Of a stretch of 14,324 bases of DNA, positions 1 through 6,599 are shown in pieces. Source of the DNA: Deltaproteobacteria bacterium (GTDB lineage: Bacteria > Desulfobacterota > Desulfobulbia > Desulfobulbales > BM004). Position numbers and translations under genes: made by a program. The stretch is from assembly GCA_020346205.1 (NCBI GenBank), contig CP070776.1, positions 1,527,142 to 1,541,465 on the forward strand. Direction: 5' to 3'. The notes under the pieces are model-generated. The model was not told where the DNA came from. It made no database searches and saw only the letters and a program-made list of their open reading frames with translations. Position 1 is the stretch's first letter. Each line of letters starts with the position of its first letter.

Positions 1-1
1 A

Positions 2-70
2 GACAGGCATATACCTGATAATGAGAAAGACAAGCTGTTTTTTGAAATAGATAATAACTATTGTCAATGA
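2..70 (+). CDS. possible C-terminal end of an upstream gene (partial)
   Basis: A reading frame is open from the left edge to a TGA at 68-70, giving 22 residues that begin DRHIPDNEKDK and end in NNYCQ. The composition is charged and would suit a protein tail, and the next 147 bases hold no gene, so an upstream gene may end here. Only 23 codons are visible, and another frame is also open to 50, so chance is a real alternative. No family can be recognised. Confidence 0.28.
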   Translation, partial: DRHIPDNEKDKLFFEIDNNYCQ

Positions 71-92
71 ATTGTTTTTTCTTTAAATATGA

Positions 93-121
93 TTGTCAAG
101 ACAGTTATTAATAAATATTTT
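93..121 (+). promoter_or_regulatory. putative sigma70 promoter for the mla cluster
   Basis: TTGTCA at 93-98 (five of six matches to the -35 consensus) is followed after 17 bases by TATTTT at 116-121 (four of six matches to the -10 consensus), in an AT-rich stretch. This would start transcription near 128, leaving about 90 bases of leader before mlaE. It is placed by inspection only. AT-rich DNA produces such matches by chance. Confidence 0.38.
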
Positions 122-194
122 GTAACATAAACGAATAAAAGGGAAATTTACAAACCCTCAAGAAGAGCAAAAAGTTATTGCTGCAGGAACACCC

Positions 195-218
195 ATGCCT
201 ATCATTCTATATAATTAA
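195..218 (+). CDS. possible 7-codon leader peptide overlapping the mlaE start
   Basis: ATG at 195 opens a seven-codon frame (MPIILYN) whose TAA stop at 216-218 shares its last base with the ATG of mlaE, in a TAATG arrangement. An AGGA at 184-187 lies at suitable distance before this ATG, whereas mlaE itself has no clear Shine-Dalgarno sequence. The layout fits translational coupling, where ribosomes ending on the leader restart on mlaE. The frame is very short and could be accidental. Confidence 0.3.
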   Translation: MPIILYN

Positions 219-1024
219 TGGAAAATCGAAATATGATAGTCAGACAGATTGAGAGCCTGGGATCCAACACCCTATACTTCGTTTCTGATGTGGGGAGAAT
301 GGGGCTATTCCTTTTATTTACGATATTCGGTCTTTTTAAGCGTCCTTTCAGGCATAAGGCCCTGCTCAAAGAAATTAAACTGATTGGGGCGAATTCATTT
401 CTTGTCATATTTTTTACTGCGGCTTTCACTGGTATGGTGCTGGGAGTACAGGGTTACTACACCCTCAGCCAATTCGGCTCCGAAGGATTGCTGGGATCTG
501 CTGTGGCTTTAAGTCTAATACGTGAGTTGGGGCCCGTACTAACTGCACTCATGGTCACCGGCCGGGCCGGATCGGCTATGTGTGCAGAAATTGGTATTAT
601 GAGAATATCACAGCAGATTGACGCTCTGGAATGTATGTCAATAGACCCCTATCGTTTTCTGATCACGCCAAAGTTTTTGGCCACAATGATCGCAGTCCCA
701 CTGCTCACTTTGATGTTCAATGTTGTGGGGATCTTTGGCGGTTATATATCAGGGGTCATATTGCTTGATGTTAATCCAGGGGCTTTTTTTTCAGGTCTGG
801 AACAAAGTGTTCTAAACAAGGATATAAACCTGGGAATCATCAAATCGGTGGTCTTTGCCCTGATTATTGTTTGGGTCTGCACGAGCAGGGGATTTCAGCT
901 GGAGAAGATACGTTTTTCCGGTTTCGGGGCAGAGAGTGTCAGCCGGGTGACAACCCAGGCCGTGGTGCTCTCGTCTATTAGCATTTTGATCTGGGATTAT
1001 CTGCTGACCGCCATGCTGTTATGA
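218..1024 (+). CDS. mlaE: Mla lipid ABC transporter permease MlaE
   Basis: This is the inner-membrane permease of the Mla phospholipid transporter, which moves lipid between the inner membrane and the periplasmic carrier MlaC. The 268-residue product is close to the usual family length. It has hydrophobic segments near residues 28-40, 60-80, 150-180, 205-225 and 245-265. The family signature is present as RELGPVLTALM (102-112) followed by GRAGSAMCAEIG (115-126), the cytoplasmic loop that couples to the ATPase. The start at 218 has no clear Shine-Dalgarno sequence of its own and may be coupled to a tiny upstream frame. An in-frame ATG at 233 is a second choice. It is separated from mlaF by 169 bases, although the two products form one complex. 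The family is clear. The exact substrate in this organism is inferred from E. coli. Confidence 0.93.
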   Translation: MENRNMIVRQIESLGSNTLYFVSDVGRMGLFLLFTIFGLFKRPFRHKALLKEIKLIGANSFLVIFFTAAFTGMVLGVQGYYTLSQFGSEGLLGSAVALSLIRELGPVLTALMVTGRAGSAMCAEIGIMRISQQIDALECMSIDPYRFLITPKFLATMIAVPLLTLMFNVVGIFGGYISGVILLDVNPGAFFSGLEQSVLNKDINLGIIKSVVFALIIVWVCTSRGFQLEKIRFSGFGAESVSRVTTQAVVLSSISILIWDYLLTAMLL

Positions 1025-1193
1025 CCATTGGGAACGAAGATAGGAAGCGGAGTGAGATTTAGAGATAAGCACTTATGACAACAAGGGTATAAACTCCGAC
1101 TTCTCAAGCAAAGAGTTGACAGGTAATCTGATTTTAGCATGTTGATAATATTGAAACGCGATTTTCTGCTTTTGCACTATTTACGAGCATGTC
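1025..1193 (+). other. non-coding gap between mlaE and mlaF
   Basis: These 169 bases separate two subunits of one ABC transporter that are often adjacent. No frame of convincing length was found, and none resembles the STAS protein MlaB. A perfect TTGACA lies at 1116-1121, but the best -10-like hexamer, GATAAT at 1144-1149, is 22 bases away, which is too far for a standard promoter. No hairpin followed by a T run was seen. An internal promoter or RNA processing site is possible but not shown. Confidence 0.5.
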
Positions 1194-1979
1194 ATGAGTG
1201 AACCGATCATTCAATTTATTGATATTCACAAGTCCTTTGAAGACCCAAACGGGAAAACTCAAAGGGTTCTTAAAGGGGTGAATTTCGGTATTATGCCCGG
1301 TATGACAACGGTCATCGGGGGAGGCAGTGGGCAGGGAAAAAGCGTGGCCATTAAGTTGGTTCTCGGCTTAATGCAACCTGATTCAGGTCAGATCCTGGTG
1401 GATGGTGAGGATATAACAAGGATGGACCGACGGGAACTCAGTGAGGTTAGAAAAAAATTTGGTGTGCTTTTTCAGAGCGTTGCTCTTTTTGACTCTCTAA
1501 CAGTCTTTGAAAATGTTGCCCTGCCGCTGAGAGAAAAGACCAAGCAGAACAAAAAAGAGATCCGTGAGAGAGTGACTTCTTCTCTGGCTCAGTTTGATCT
1601 ACAAGGGCATGAAGAAAAATATCCAGCTCAACTGAGCGGTGGCATGCAGAAAAGGGTGGGGCTTGCCAGGGCTTTGCAATTGGAGCCGAAAATAATGCTG
1701 TTTGATGAGCCTACAACAGGATTGGACCCGACCAGGTCACTGGAAATTTACCGTCTGTTCCATAAAATCCAACGGGAGTTGGGATATACTTCGGTGATTG
1801 TCAGCCATGATATACCGAAGATATTCAATTTAGCCGACCGGATAGTAGTCATGCATGATGGGCAGGCAAAGGTTTTTAATTCGTCAGAGGAGATTCAATG
1901 GAGCACTGATCCGGTTATCCAGGATTTTGTTCAGGTGACCATGGGACATATTTATCAAAGCAGACAGGAAAATGAATAA
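1194..1979 (+). CDS. mlaF: Mla lipid ABC transporter ATPase MlaF
   Basis: This is the cytoplasmic ATP-binding subunit that powers the MlaE permease. All ABC ATPase motifs are present and intact in the 261 residues: Walker A GGSGQGKS (43-50), Q-loop glutamine 94 within FQS, signature LSGGMQKR (147-154), Walker B IMLFDE with catalytic Glu172, D-loop GLD (176-178) and H-loop His205. The SGGMQKRVGLARAL form is typical of MlaF/Ttg2A. ATG 1194 gives the standard N-terminus (MSEPIIQFIDIHKSF). The ribosome binding site before it is weak (GAG at 1185-1187), and a stop lies in frame at 1152. The TAA overlaps the mlaD ATG by one base (TAATG), which indicates translational coupling within an operon. Confidence 0.96.
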   Translation: MSEPIIQFIDIHKSFEDPNGKTQRVLKGVNFGIMPGMTTVIGGGSGQGKSVAIKLVLGLMQPDSGQILVDGEDITRMDRRELSEVRKKFGVLFQSVALFDSLTVFENVALPLREKTKQNKKEIRERVTSSLAQFDLQGHEEKYPAQLSGGMQKRVGLARALQLEPKIMLFDEPTTGLDPTRSLEIYRLFHKIQRELGYTSVIVSHDIPKIFNLADRIVVMHDGQAKVFNSSEEIQWSTDPVIQDFVQVTMGHIYQSRQENE

Positions 1980-2425
1980 TGAAGAAAATAAACACTGAAT
2001 TTGTTGTTGGGATATTCATGCTTGCAGGCTTTCTGGCTTTTGTTTACCTCTCCACACAAATGGGCGAGTTTTCCGTTTTCAGCCTGGAGAGAAACTATCA
2101 GATCGAGGCGGAATTTGATAATGTTTCAGGCCTCAAGGTCGGCGCGACTATTGAAATAGCCGGAGTTAATGTTGGTAAGGTCTCTGGAATTTCTTTGGGG
2201 GAACAGAACCTTGCAAAGGTCACAATGCTCATCAATCAGGATATCAAGGTTACCGCTGATGCAATTGCCTCAATCAGAACTCAGGGTTTAATCGGAGATA
2301 AGTATATTAAAATAATTCAGGGAGCTGATGAGGAAATGTTGGCAGATGGAGGTGAAATTTTTGATACCGAAGCTGCCATTGATTTTGAAGAACTTGTCAG
2401 CAAGTATATCTTTGAGTCCGATTAA
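1979..2425 (+). CDS. mlaD: MCE-domain lipid-binding protein MlaD
   Basis: MlaD is the periplasmic, membrane-anchored subunit of the Mla transporter. MCE proteins form hexameric rings that pass lipid between MlaE and MlaC. The 148 residues show one N-terminal transmembrane anchor (about 8-26) and a single MCE domain (about 40-115) with the characteristic F-D-N-V-S-G-L-K-V-G stretch (46-55) followed by I-E-I-A-G-V-N-V-G-K-V (58-68). The C-terminus is short and ends in an acidic/aromatic tail, so this is the compact MlaD type and not a long tunnel-forming MCE protein. The start overlaps the mlaF stop, which supports co-translation. The length is within the family range. Confidence 0.93.
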   Translation: MKKINTEFVVGIFMLAGFLAFVYLSTQMGEFSVFSLERNYQIEAEFDNVSGLKVGATIEIAGVNVGKVSGISLGEQNLAKVTMLINQDIKVTADAIASIRTQGLIGDKYIKIIQGADEEMLADGGEIFDTEAAIDFEELVSKYIFESD

Positions 2426-2472
2426 TTCGTTTTGTGCGGGTTTTGTAGAATTTTCAAACTAACGGCTGCTTA

Positions 2473-3312
2473 ATGATCGTTGTTGACTATTTATATTTTA
2501 AAAGAGGTATAGTTCTGCATGCAGGCCTTGTCTTATTGCTGCTCAATATTGTGGTAACCCATGCATGGGCAGACAATAAAGCTGATATACCTGCTGTTTC
2601 AGAACCTGCTCAATCTTCTGTCGAAATCGATGAAGGTAGCTCTGGAGAAGAAGACGAAGAATGGGAGGAGGAGAATTGGGAAGAGGAGTGGGAGACAGCT
2701 GACTCCCTGGCCGACCCTCTGGAACCGATCAACCGTTTCTTTTTTCATTTTAATGATAAGTTGTATTTCTGGTTGTTGAAACCGGTTGCCACAGTTTATT
2801 CAGGCTTTATCCCGGAAGATTTGCAAGTTGCCATTAGAAACTTTTTTGACAATCTTCAAACCCCTGCAAGAGCTGTCAATAGCCTGTTGCAGGGGAAAGT
2901 GAGAGACTCGTCAGAAGAGTTGGCACGGTTTGCCCTCAACTCAACTGTAGGTATATTCGGGCTTGGTGACTTTGCCAGGGATGTTTTTGGCCTGCGTTCC
3001 TCTTACGAGGACTTTGGCCAAACTCTTGCATTTTACGGTGCAGGAGGGGTTTTTTATATTAACTGGCCATTTTTAGGGCCCTCCAACTTCCGGGATTCTA
3101 TAGGTAAGCTTGGTGATGCTTATTTGCATCCCATTATTTTACTTGATGCTGACCTGGGTGTGGTCATAGGGGCCTGGACCTTTGAAAAAGTGAACTATAC
3201 AGCCCTGACCCTTGGAGATTATGAATTGTTTACCGAGACTGCTCTGGATCCATATACGGCAGTAAAAGACGCCTATCAGCAGTACAGAAATGGACTCATA
3301 AATAATCAATAA
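2473..3312 (+). CDS. mlaA: MlaA/VacJ family outer-membrane lipid-asymmetry protein
   Basis: MlaA extracts misplaced phospholipid from the outer leaflet of the outer membrane and hands it to MlaC. Of the 279 residues, about 80-250 match the family: D-P-L-E-P-I-N-R (81-88), F-N-D-K, L-L-K-P-V-A, N-F-F-D-N-L-Q-T-P, and a G-x-G-D-F motif. The N-terminus has a hydrophobic signal (about 12-32) that looks cleavable after A-W-A (33). There is no cysteine in or after it, so the lipobox seen in E. coli MlaA is missing. Residues 51-74 are a highly acidic linker with W64, W69 and W73 spaced among Glu and Asp. ATG 2473 has no clear Shine-Dalgarno sequence. It lies 47 bases after mlaD, within the mla cluster. 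The family is secure. Membrane attachment without a lipid anchor is an inference. Confidence 0.9.
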   Translation: MIVVDYLYFKRGIVLHAGLVLLLLNIVVTHAWADNKADIPAVSEPAQSSVEIDEGSSGEEDEEWEEENWEEEWETADSLADPLEPINRFFFHFNDKLYFWLLKPVATVYSGFIPEDLQVAIRNFFDNLQTPARAVNSLLQGKVRDSSEELARFALNSTVGIFGLGDFARDVFGLRSSYEDFGQTLAFYGAGGVFYINWPFLGPSNFRDSIGKLGDAYLHPIILLDADLGVVIGAWTFEKVNYTALTLGDYELFTETALDPYTAVKDAYQQYRNGLINNQ

Positions 3313-3358
3313 AGTTAATGGAAAAGTTATTTAATAATTAGATTCGAGGTTAGTTGGT

Positions 3359-3994
3359 ATGCATAAATATCTGTTAAAAAATAAGACAATGCCTATTGTT
3401 TTATTCCTGTTTTTGGCAATTTTTACTTTTACCTCCAGAACCTTTGTGACAGCAAATACAGGTCCCATGGAGCAGTTGCAAAAATCTGTGAATGAAATTC
3501 TGGTGATTTTACAGTCAAATGATTTAAAGGGGCCGGAGAAAAAAGACGAACGGCAGCAACTTATCCTCAATATTGTTATTGATATGTTTGATTTTAGAGC
3601 AATGGCAAGGAGTTCTCTTGGTCAAAGCTGGAAGACCCTTTCCCCAGCAGAGCAGGACGAGTTTGTCGAATTGTTCACTAATCTAGTCGAGCAGCGGTAT
3701 ATCGGTAAGATCGATTCTTATGATAACCAGAAGGTTGTTTATAAGAAAGAGCTTGTAAAGGGCAACAAGGCCATGATTTATACTGATATTATTGACAATG
3801 ACCTGGAGATCCCAATTGTATACAGGTTAAAGGAGAACAATGGCAAATGGCTGATTTATGATTTAAAGATCGAAAATGTCAGCCTCATAGTTAATTACCG
3901 TAGAGATTTTGACTCCATCATAAGAAAGGAACAGTTTGCCGGACTGGTGGAAAAGATCTCAAAACAGATTGAAAAATCAGAATCGTCAAATTAG
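3359..3994 (+). CDS. mlaC: periplasmic phospholipid carrier MlaC (Ttg2D family)
   Basis: MlaC is a soluble periplasmic protein that shuttles phospholipid between MlaA at the outer membrane and the MlaFED complex at the inner membrane. The 211-residue product has a signal peptide with a hydrophobic core at about 12-25 and likely cleavage after V-T-A (32). The mature part has the family layout: M-F-D-F-R-A-M-A, then S-L-G-Q-S-W-K-T-L-S, then an E-F-V-E-L-F-T-N-L-V-E-Q-R-Y helix, strands with Y-R-L-K and K-W-L-I-Y-D-L, and a closing I-V-N-Y-R-R-D-F. The start is supported by GAGGT at 3346-3350, eight bases before the ATG. It ends only nine bases before the next gene, suggesting a shared transcript. 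Confidence 0.92.
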   Translation: MHKYLLKNKTMPIVLFLFLAIFTFTSRTFVTANTGPMEQLQKSVNEILVILQSNDLKGPEKKDERQQLILNIVIDMFDFRAMARSSLGQSWKTLSPAEQDEFVELFTNLVEQRYIGKIDSYDNQKVVYKKELVKGNKAMIYTDIIDNDLEIPIVYRLKENNGKWLIYDLKIENVSLIVNYRRDFDSIIRKEQFAGLVEKISKQIEKSESSN

Positions 3995-4003
3995 TCTGTT
4001 TTT

Positions 4004-4474
4004 ATGGATTCTACAAATTGTACTTACTGCGATCCTCAAGCAGAAGATATAAAGAAGGCTTTCAGTTTTCTGTCCTCAGACGAGGTTGGAGAGCTTTGCC
4101 CTTACCTGGAATTAAGAGAGTGGGAGCAGGATGCCATTGTCATGAAGGAAGGCGAGTTTGAGGATTACATGGGGTTTGTTGTCGAGGGGAAGCTGGCTGT
4201 TAAGAAGCAGACCGGCTACTGGGGAAAGCAAATAGTTATTGCCATTCTGGATAAGGGAACTATGGTTGGTGAAGGAGCGTTTATTGACCAAGGACCGCGT
4301 TCTAACACCATTGTGGCCATGGAAAACAGCAAGTTGCTCGTTCTTACTGCACAGAAAATGAATGACCTCATATTGAACAGACCTATGCTTACCATCAAGC
4401 TTATGAAACATATGCTCCACATCATAAGTATGCGATTAAGAAAGGCGGGGGACCGTATTTCTGAATTGCTTTGA
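4004..4474 (+). CDS. stand-alone cyclic nucleotide-binding domain protein
   Basis: The 156-residue protein consists almost entirely of a cyclic nucleotide-binding (CNB, Crp-type) beta-roll. After a short N-terminal part with a C-x-x-C (6-9) and a helical stretch, the beta-roll begins near 40. The phosphate-binding cassette is recognisable at about 88-104, with G89-E90 and P98-R99-S100, the residues that normally contact the cNMP ribose and phosphate. A C-terminal helix (about 125-150) follows. No DNA-binding domain is present, so it is probably not a Crp-type transcription factor. It starts nine bases after mlaC with no obvious Shine-Dalgarno sequence, implying coupling with the mla genes. 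It may be a nucleotide-responsive partner or a signal-sensing accessory of lipid transport. The ligand is unknown. Confidence 0.82.
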   Translation: MDSTNCTYCDPQAEDIKKAFSFLSSDEVGELCPYLELREWEQDAIVMKEGEFEDYMGFVVEGKLAVKKQTGYWGKQIVIAILDKGTMVGEGAFIDQGPRSNTIVAMENSKLLVLTAQKMNDLILNRPMLTIKLMKHMLHIISMRLRKAGDRISELL

Positions 4475-4538
4475 AACATCTATTTCTCGTATCCACTCAA
4501 AAAAGCAGTCCTTCGTCTCAAAGATCATCAAAAACACA

Positions 4539-5051
4539 GTGATGCACTCAGGAATAAAGGAAAAAAAAAGGGGCAGGTTCCGCAGGGTGTCCAAGGCCAG
4601 GATATTTGACGGACACGCTTTGAAAGTAAGTATATATGCCGTTACTGTCATGGTACTGGCATACTTATTTATAACTGCTTCTATCTCTTTGCTCTTTTCG
4701 TATGCCTATGAGGTTGATTTCTCTTTAGTTCTCTGGACCCTCCTGCCAGGAGCAGTTTTGGGCTATTTTCTCCTTATTATGGAACGTATGCTTGGACGCT
4801 TGAAAGAGTATGTATTCCCAGGAATGGGAAAACTCCTAACAGCTTTTTTGTTGTTTTTCGCCCATACCATTGGTTACCTTGCACTTTCCTCAATAGTAGT
4901 CAGTTATCCCTTAGGGTATTTAATGGAGAGGTCCTGGGGTATACCTGGTTTGGCCGGAGATTATAGTCTCTTTTCTGTTAATTTCTTTATTGTGCTGGCG
5001 ATTTTAAGCTGGCTGCGGAATGTTAGAACACCTCCATGCAACTGCTTGTAA
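4539..5051 (+). CDS. hypothetical four-helix membrane protein
   Basis: I do not recognise a family. The 170-residue product starts with a strongly basic stretch (residues 7-21, rich in Lys and Arg), followed by likely membrane helices at about 28-53, 62-81, 97-121 and 143-159, and ends in a short tail with two cysteines (C-N-C-L). The basic N-terminus predicts a cytoplasmic N-end. The start is GTG 4539 or the next codon, ATG 4542. Neither has a ribosome binding site, and the frame is open back into the preceding gene, so the start is uncertain. It lies 64 bases after the cNMP-binding gene and before a clear promoter region, so it is probably the last gene of the mla cluster. Confidence 0.68.
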   Translation: MMHSGIKEKKRGRFRRVSKARIFDGHALKVSIYAVTVMVLAYLFITASISLLFSYAYEVDFSLVLWTLLPGAVLGYFLLIMERMLGRLKEYVFPGMGKLLTAFLLFFAHTIGYLALSSIVVSYPLGYLMERSWGIPGLAGDYSLFSVNFFIVLAILSWLRNVRTPPCNCL

Positions 5052-5206
5052 TCATAAGATTTTGGCAAAGAATAATATTTAATAGATAATATAGCCTTTC
5101 GTAGTATGGACATTTAATTAAAATTTATGCGGTTGTGTATGTTCATGGTTGGATTAAGAAAAGTCTCATGAGTTGCGATAAAGAGCGCTTTTACAGGAAA
5201 TTTGAC

Positions 5207-5234
5207 TTGACAACCATAGATAATTTTTTATAGT
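5207..5234 (+). promoter_or_regulatory. strong sigma70-type promoter for rpmF-plsX-fabH
   Basis: A perfect -35 TTGACA at 5207-5212 is followed after 16 bases by TATAGT at 5229-5234 (five of six matches to the -10 consensus). Transcription would begin near 5241, leaving a leader of about 105 bases before rpmF. The surrounding 294-base stretch (5052-5345) is AT-rich and otherwise contains no recognisable gene, riboswitch or terminator. An inverted repeat ACTTGAC/GTCAAGT (5205-5211 and 5253-5259) brackets the promoter and could be an operator. This is the best promoter match in the window. Confidence 0.65.
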
Positions 5235-5332
5235 CTCCGCTGTTTAGTATTGGTCAAGTGTAAAGTAGTTTTTTAGGAAGAAATCTGTTGTTCTTCATAA
5301 AATATACTGTAAAGAAAAATTTTATATATATC

Positions 5333-5340
5333 AGGAGGTT
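5333..5340 (+). promoter_or_regulatory. ribosome binding site of rpmF
   Basis: AGGAGGTT is an essentially full anti-Shine-Dalgarno match placed five bases before the GTG at 5346. It is the strongest ribosome binding site in the window, as expected for a ribosomal protein gene, and fixes the GTG start. Confidence 0.8.
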
Positions 5341-5345
5341 AGAAA

Positions 5346-5534
5346 GTGGCTTTACCTAAACGTAGACATTCCTACTCAAGAACGAGGAAAAGACGCTCCC
5401 ATGATGCGTTGACTCCTGCGTCTGTCTCAAGCTGTCCCAAATGCGGGGAACCGAAGCTCTCTCACAGGCTTTGCGGCGGCTGCGGTACCTACAAGGATAG
5501 AACTGTAATTAAGCTTGAAGAAGAACTGGAGTAG
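5346..5534 (+). CDS. rpmF: 50S ribosomal protein L32
   Basis: L32 is a small basic protein of the large ribosomal subunit. The 62-residue product begins M-A-L-P-K-R-R, has the expected R/K/S-rich N-terminal arm, and carries a zinc-ribbon made of C30-x-x-C33 and C43-x-x-C46. L32 commonly precedes plsX in bacteria, as here, where plsX begins three bases after the stop. The start is GTG, supported by a full Shine-Dalgarno sequence. The DUF177 (YceD) gene that usually precedes rpmF is not found, and the protein upstream is an unrelated membrane protein. Confidence 0.97.
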   Translation: MALPKRRHSYSRTRKRRSHDALTPASVSSCPKCGEPKLSHRLCGGCGTYKDRTVIKLEEELE

Positions 5535-5537
5535 AAC

Positions 5538-6599
5538 GTGACATTGCGTATTGCCCTGGATGCCATGGGTGGCGAACTGGGCCCGGAAGAGATGGTCGCC
5601 GGGGCGATACAGGCTGTTGAGGAGTCTGATCTGGAAGTAATTCTTTTCGGTGACGAGACTATTCTCAACAGTATCTTGCAGCACCAGTCTTTGCCTGCCT
5701 CCAGGCTGCATGTCGTTCATGCATCACAAACAGTATCCATGGATGAGTCGCCTTTTGAAGCGATACGTAAAAAGAAGGACTCGTCCATAGCCAGAGCATT
5801 TGATCACGTCAAGAAAGGTGAAGCTGAAGCAGTTGTCAGCGCTGGAAATTCTGGTGCGACAATGGCCTCAGCCATTAAATCACTGGGGCGGCTGGAAAAG
5901 ATATCACGGCCCGGAATTGCCAGCATATTTCCAACTCTGAAAAAACCTTTGGTTATGATGGATGTCGGGGCAAATGTTGACTGTCGTCCGCAGCACTTGT
6001 TTCAATTTGGTGTTATGGGTGCGGCTTTTTCAGATAACCTGTTCCAGATCAAGAGACCAAGCATTGGCCTGCTTAGCATTGGTGAAGAGGGAGGAAAGGG
6101 AAATGTCCTGGTTAAGAGTGCCCACGAACTTTTCAGAAAAAGTTCGCTTAATTTTATAGGAAATGTTGAGGGCAGGGACATTTTCCAAGGTGATGTTGAC
6201 GTTATTGTCTGTGATGGTTTTGTAGGTAATGTCTGTTTGAAAGTCAGTGAGGGATTGGCTGAGGCTATTATGTCAATGTTGCGTACTGAGATGTCGAAGA
6301 GCTTTATGGCAAAAATGGGTTACCTCCTGGCCAAAAAGGCTTTTGGAAATTTTGGTAAAAGGGTTGACTATGCTGAATATGGTGGTGCTCCCTTATTAGG
6401 GCTCAATGGTACAGGTATTGTTTGTCATGGCCGTTCCAATGCAAAAGCCATTAAAAATGCCATAAAGGTCGCCGGAGAAATGATTCGCAGCAAAGTAAAC
6501 GACCATATAGTGCAGATCTTATCAGAGTTTAACCAGGATCAGGTCGATGAAGAACAACAGGACTACGATGCTGTCACAAAACCTGGAGAGGGTGAATGA
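5538..6599 (+). CDS. plsX: phosphate acyltransferase PlsX
   Basis: PlsX converts acyl-ACP and phosphate to acyl-phosphate, the acyl donor for PlsY in phosphatidic acid synthesis. It is a peripheral membrane enzyme. The 353 residues match the usual length (E. coli about 356). The N-terminus I-A-L-D-A-M-G-G, the internal S-A-G-N-S-G-A-T segment, and L-L-S-I-G-E-E near the middle are family hallmarks, as is the later D-G-F-V-G-N-V. GTG 5538 is preceded by GGAG at 5528-5531, inside the end of rpmF. Its TGA overlaps the fabH ATG (ATGA), so the two are translationally coupled. This links phospholipid synthesis with fatty acid initiation in one transcript. Confidence 0.96.
   Translation: MTLRIALDAMGGELGPEEMVAGAIQAVEESDLEVILFGDETILNSILQHQSLPASRLHVVHASQTVSMDESPFEAIRKKKDSSIARAFDHVKKGEAEAVVSAGNSGATMASAIKSLGRLEKISRPGIASIFPTLKKPLVMMDVGANVDCRPQHLFQFGVMGAAFSDNLFQIKRPSIGLLSIGEEGGKGNVLVKSAHELFRKSSLNFIGNVEGRDIFQGDVDVIVCDGFVGNVCLKVSEGLAEAIMSMLRTEMSKSFMAKMGYLLAKKAFGNFGKRVDYAEYGGAPLLGLNGTGIVCHGRSNAKAIKNAIKVAGEMIRSKVNDHIVQILSEFNQDQVDEEQQDYDAVTKPGEGE

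Noticed and set aside
1116..1149. TTGACA with GATAAT as a promoter before mlaF
   Set aside because: The 22-base spacer is too long for standard sigma70 recognition.
2519..2557. Alternative frame start ATG 2519 near the mlaA signal peptide, after GAGGT
   Set aside because: The frame ends after 12 codons and would not provide a usable MlaA N-terminus or lipobox.
5244..5259. FapR-like operator (TTAGTA followed by GTC) after the rpmF promoter
   Set aside because: Only part of the consensus matches, the spacing is off, and FapR is known from Firmicutes, which does not fit this genome.
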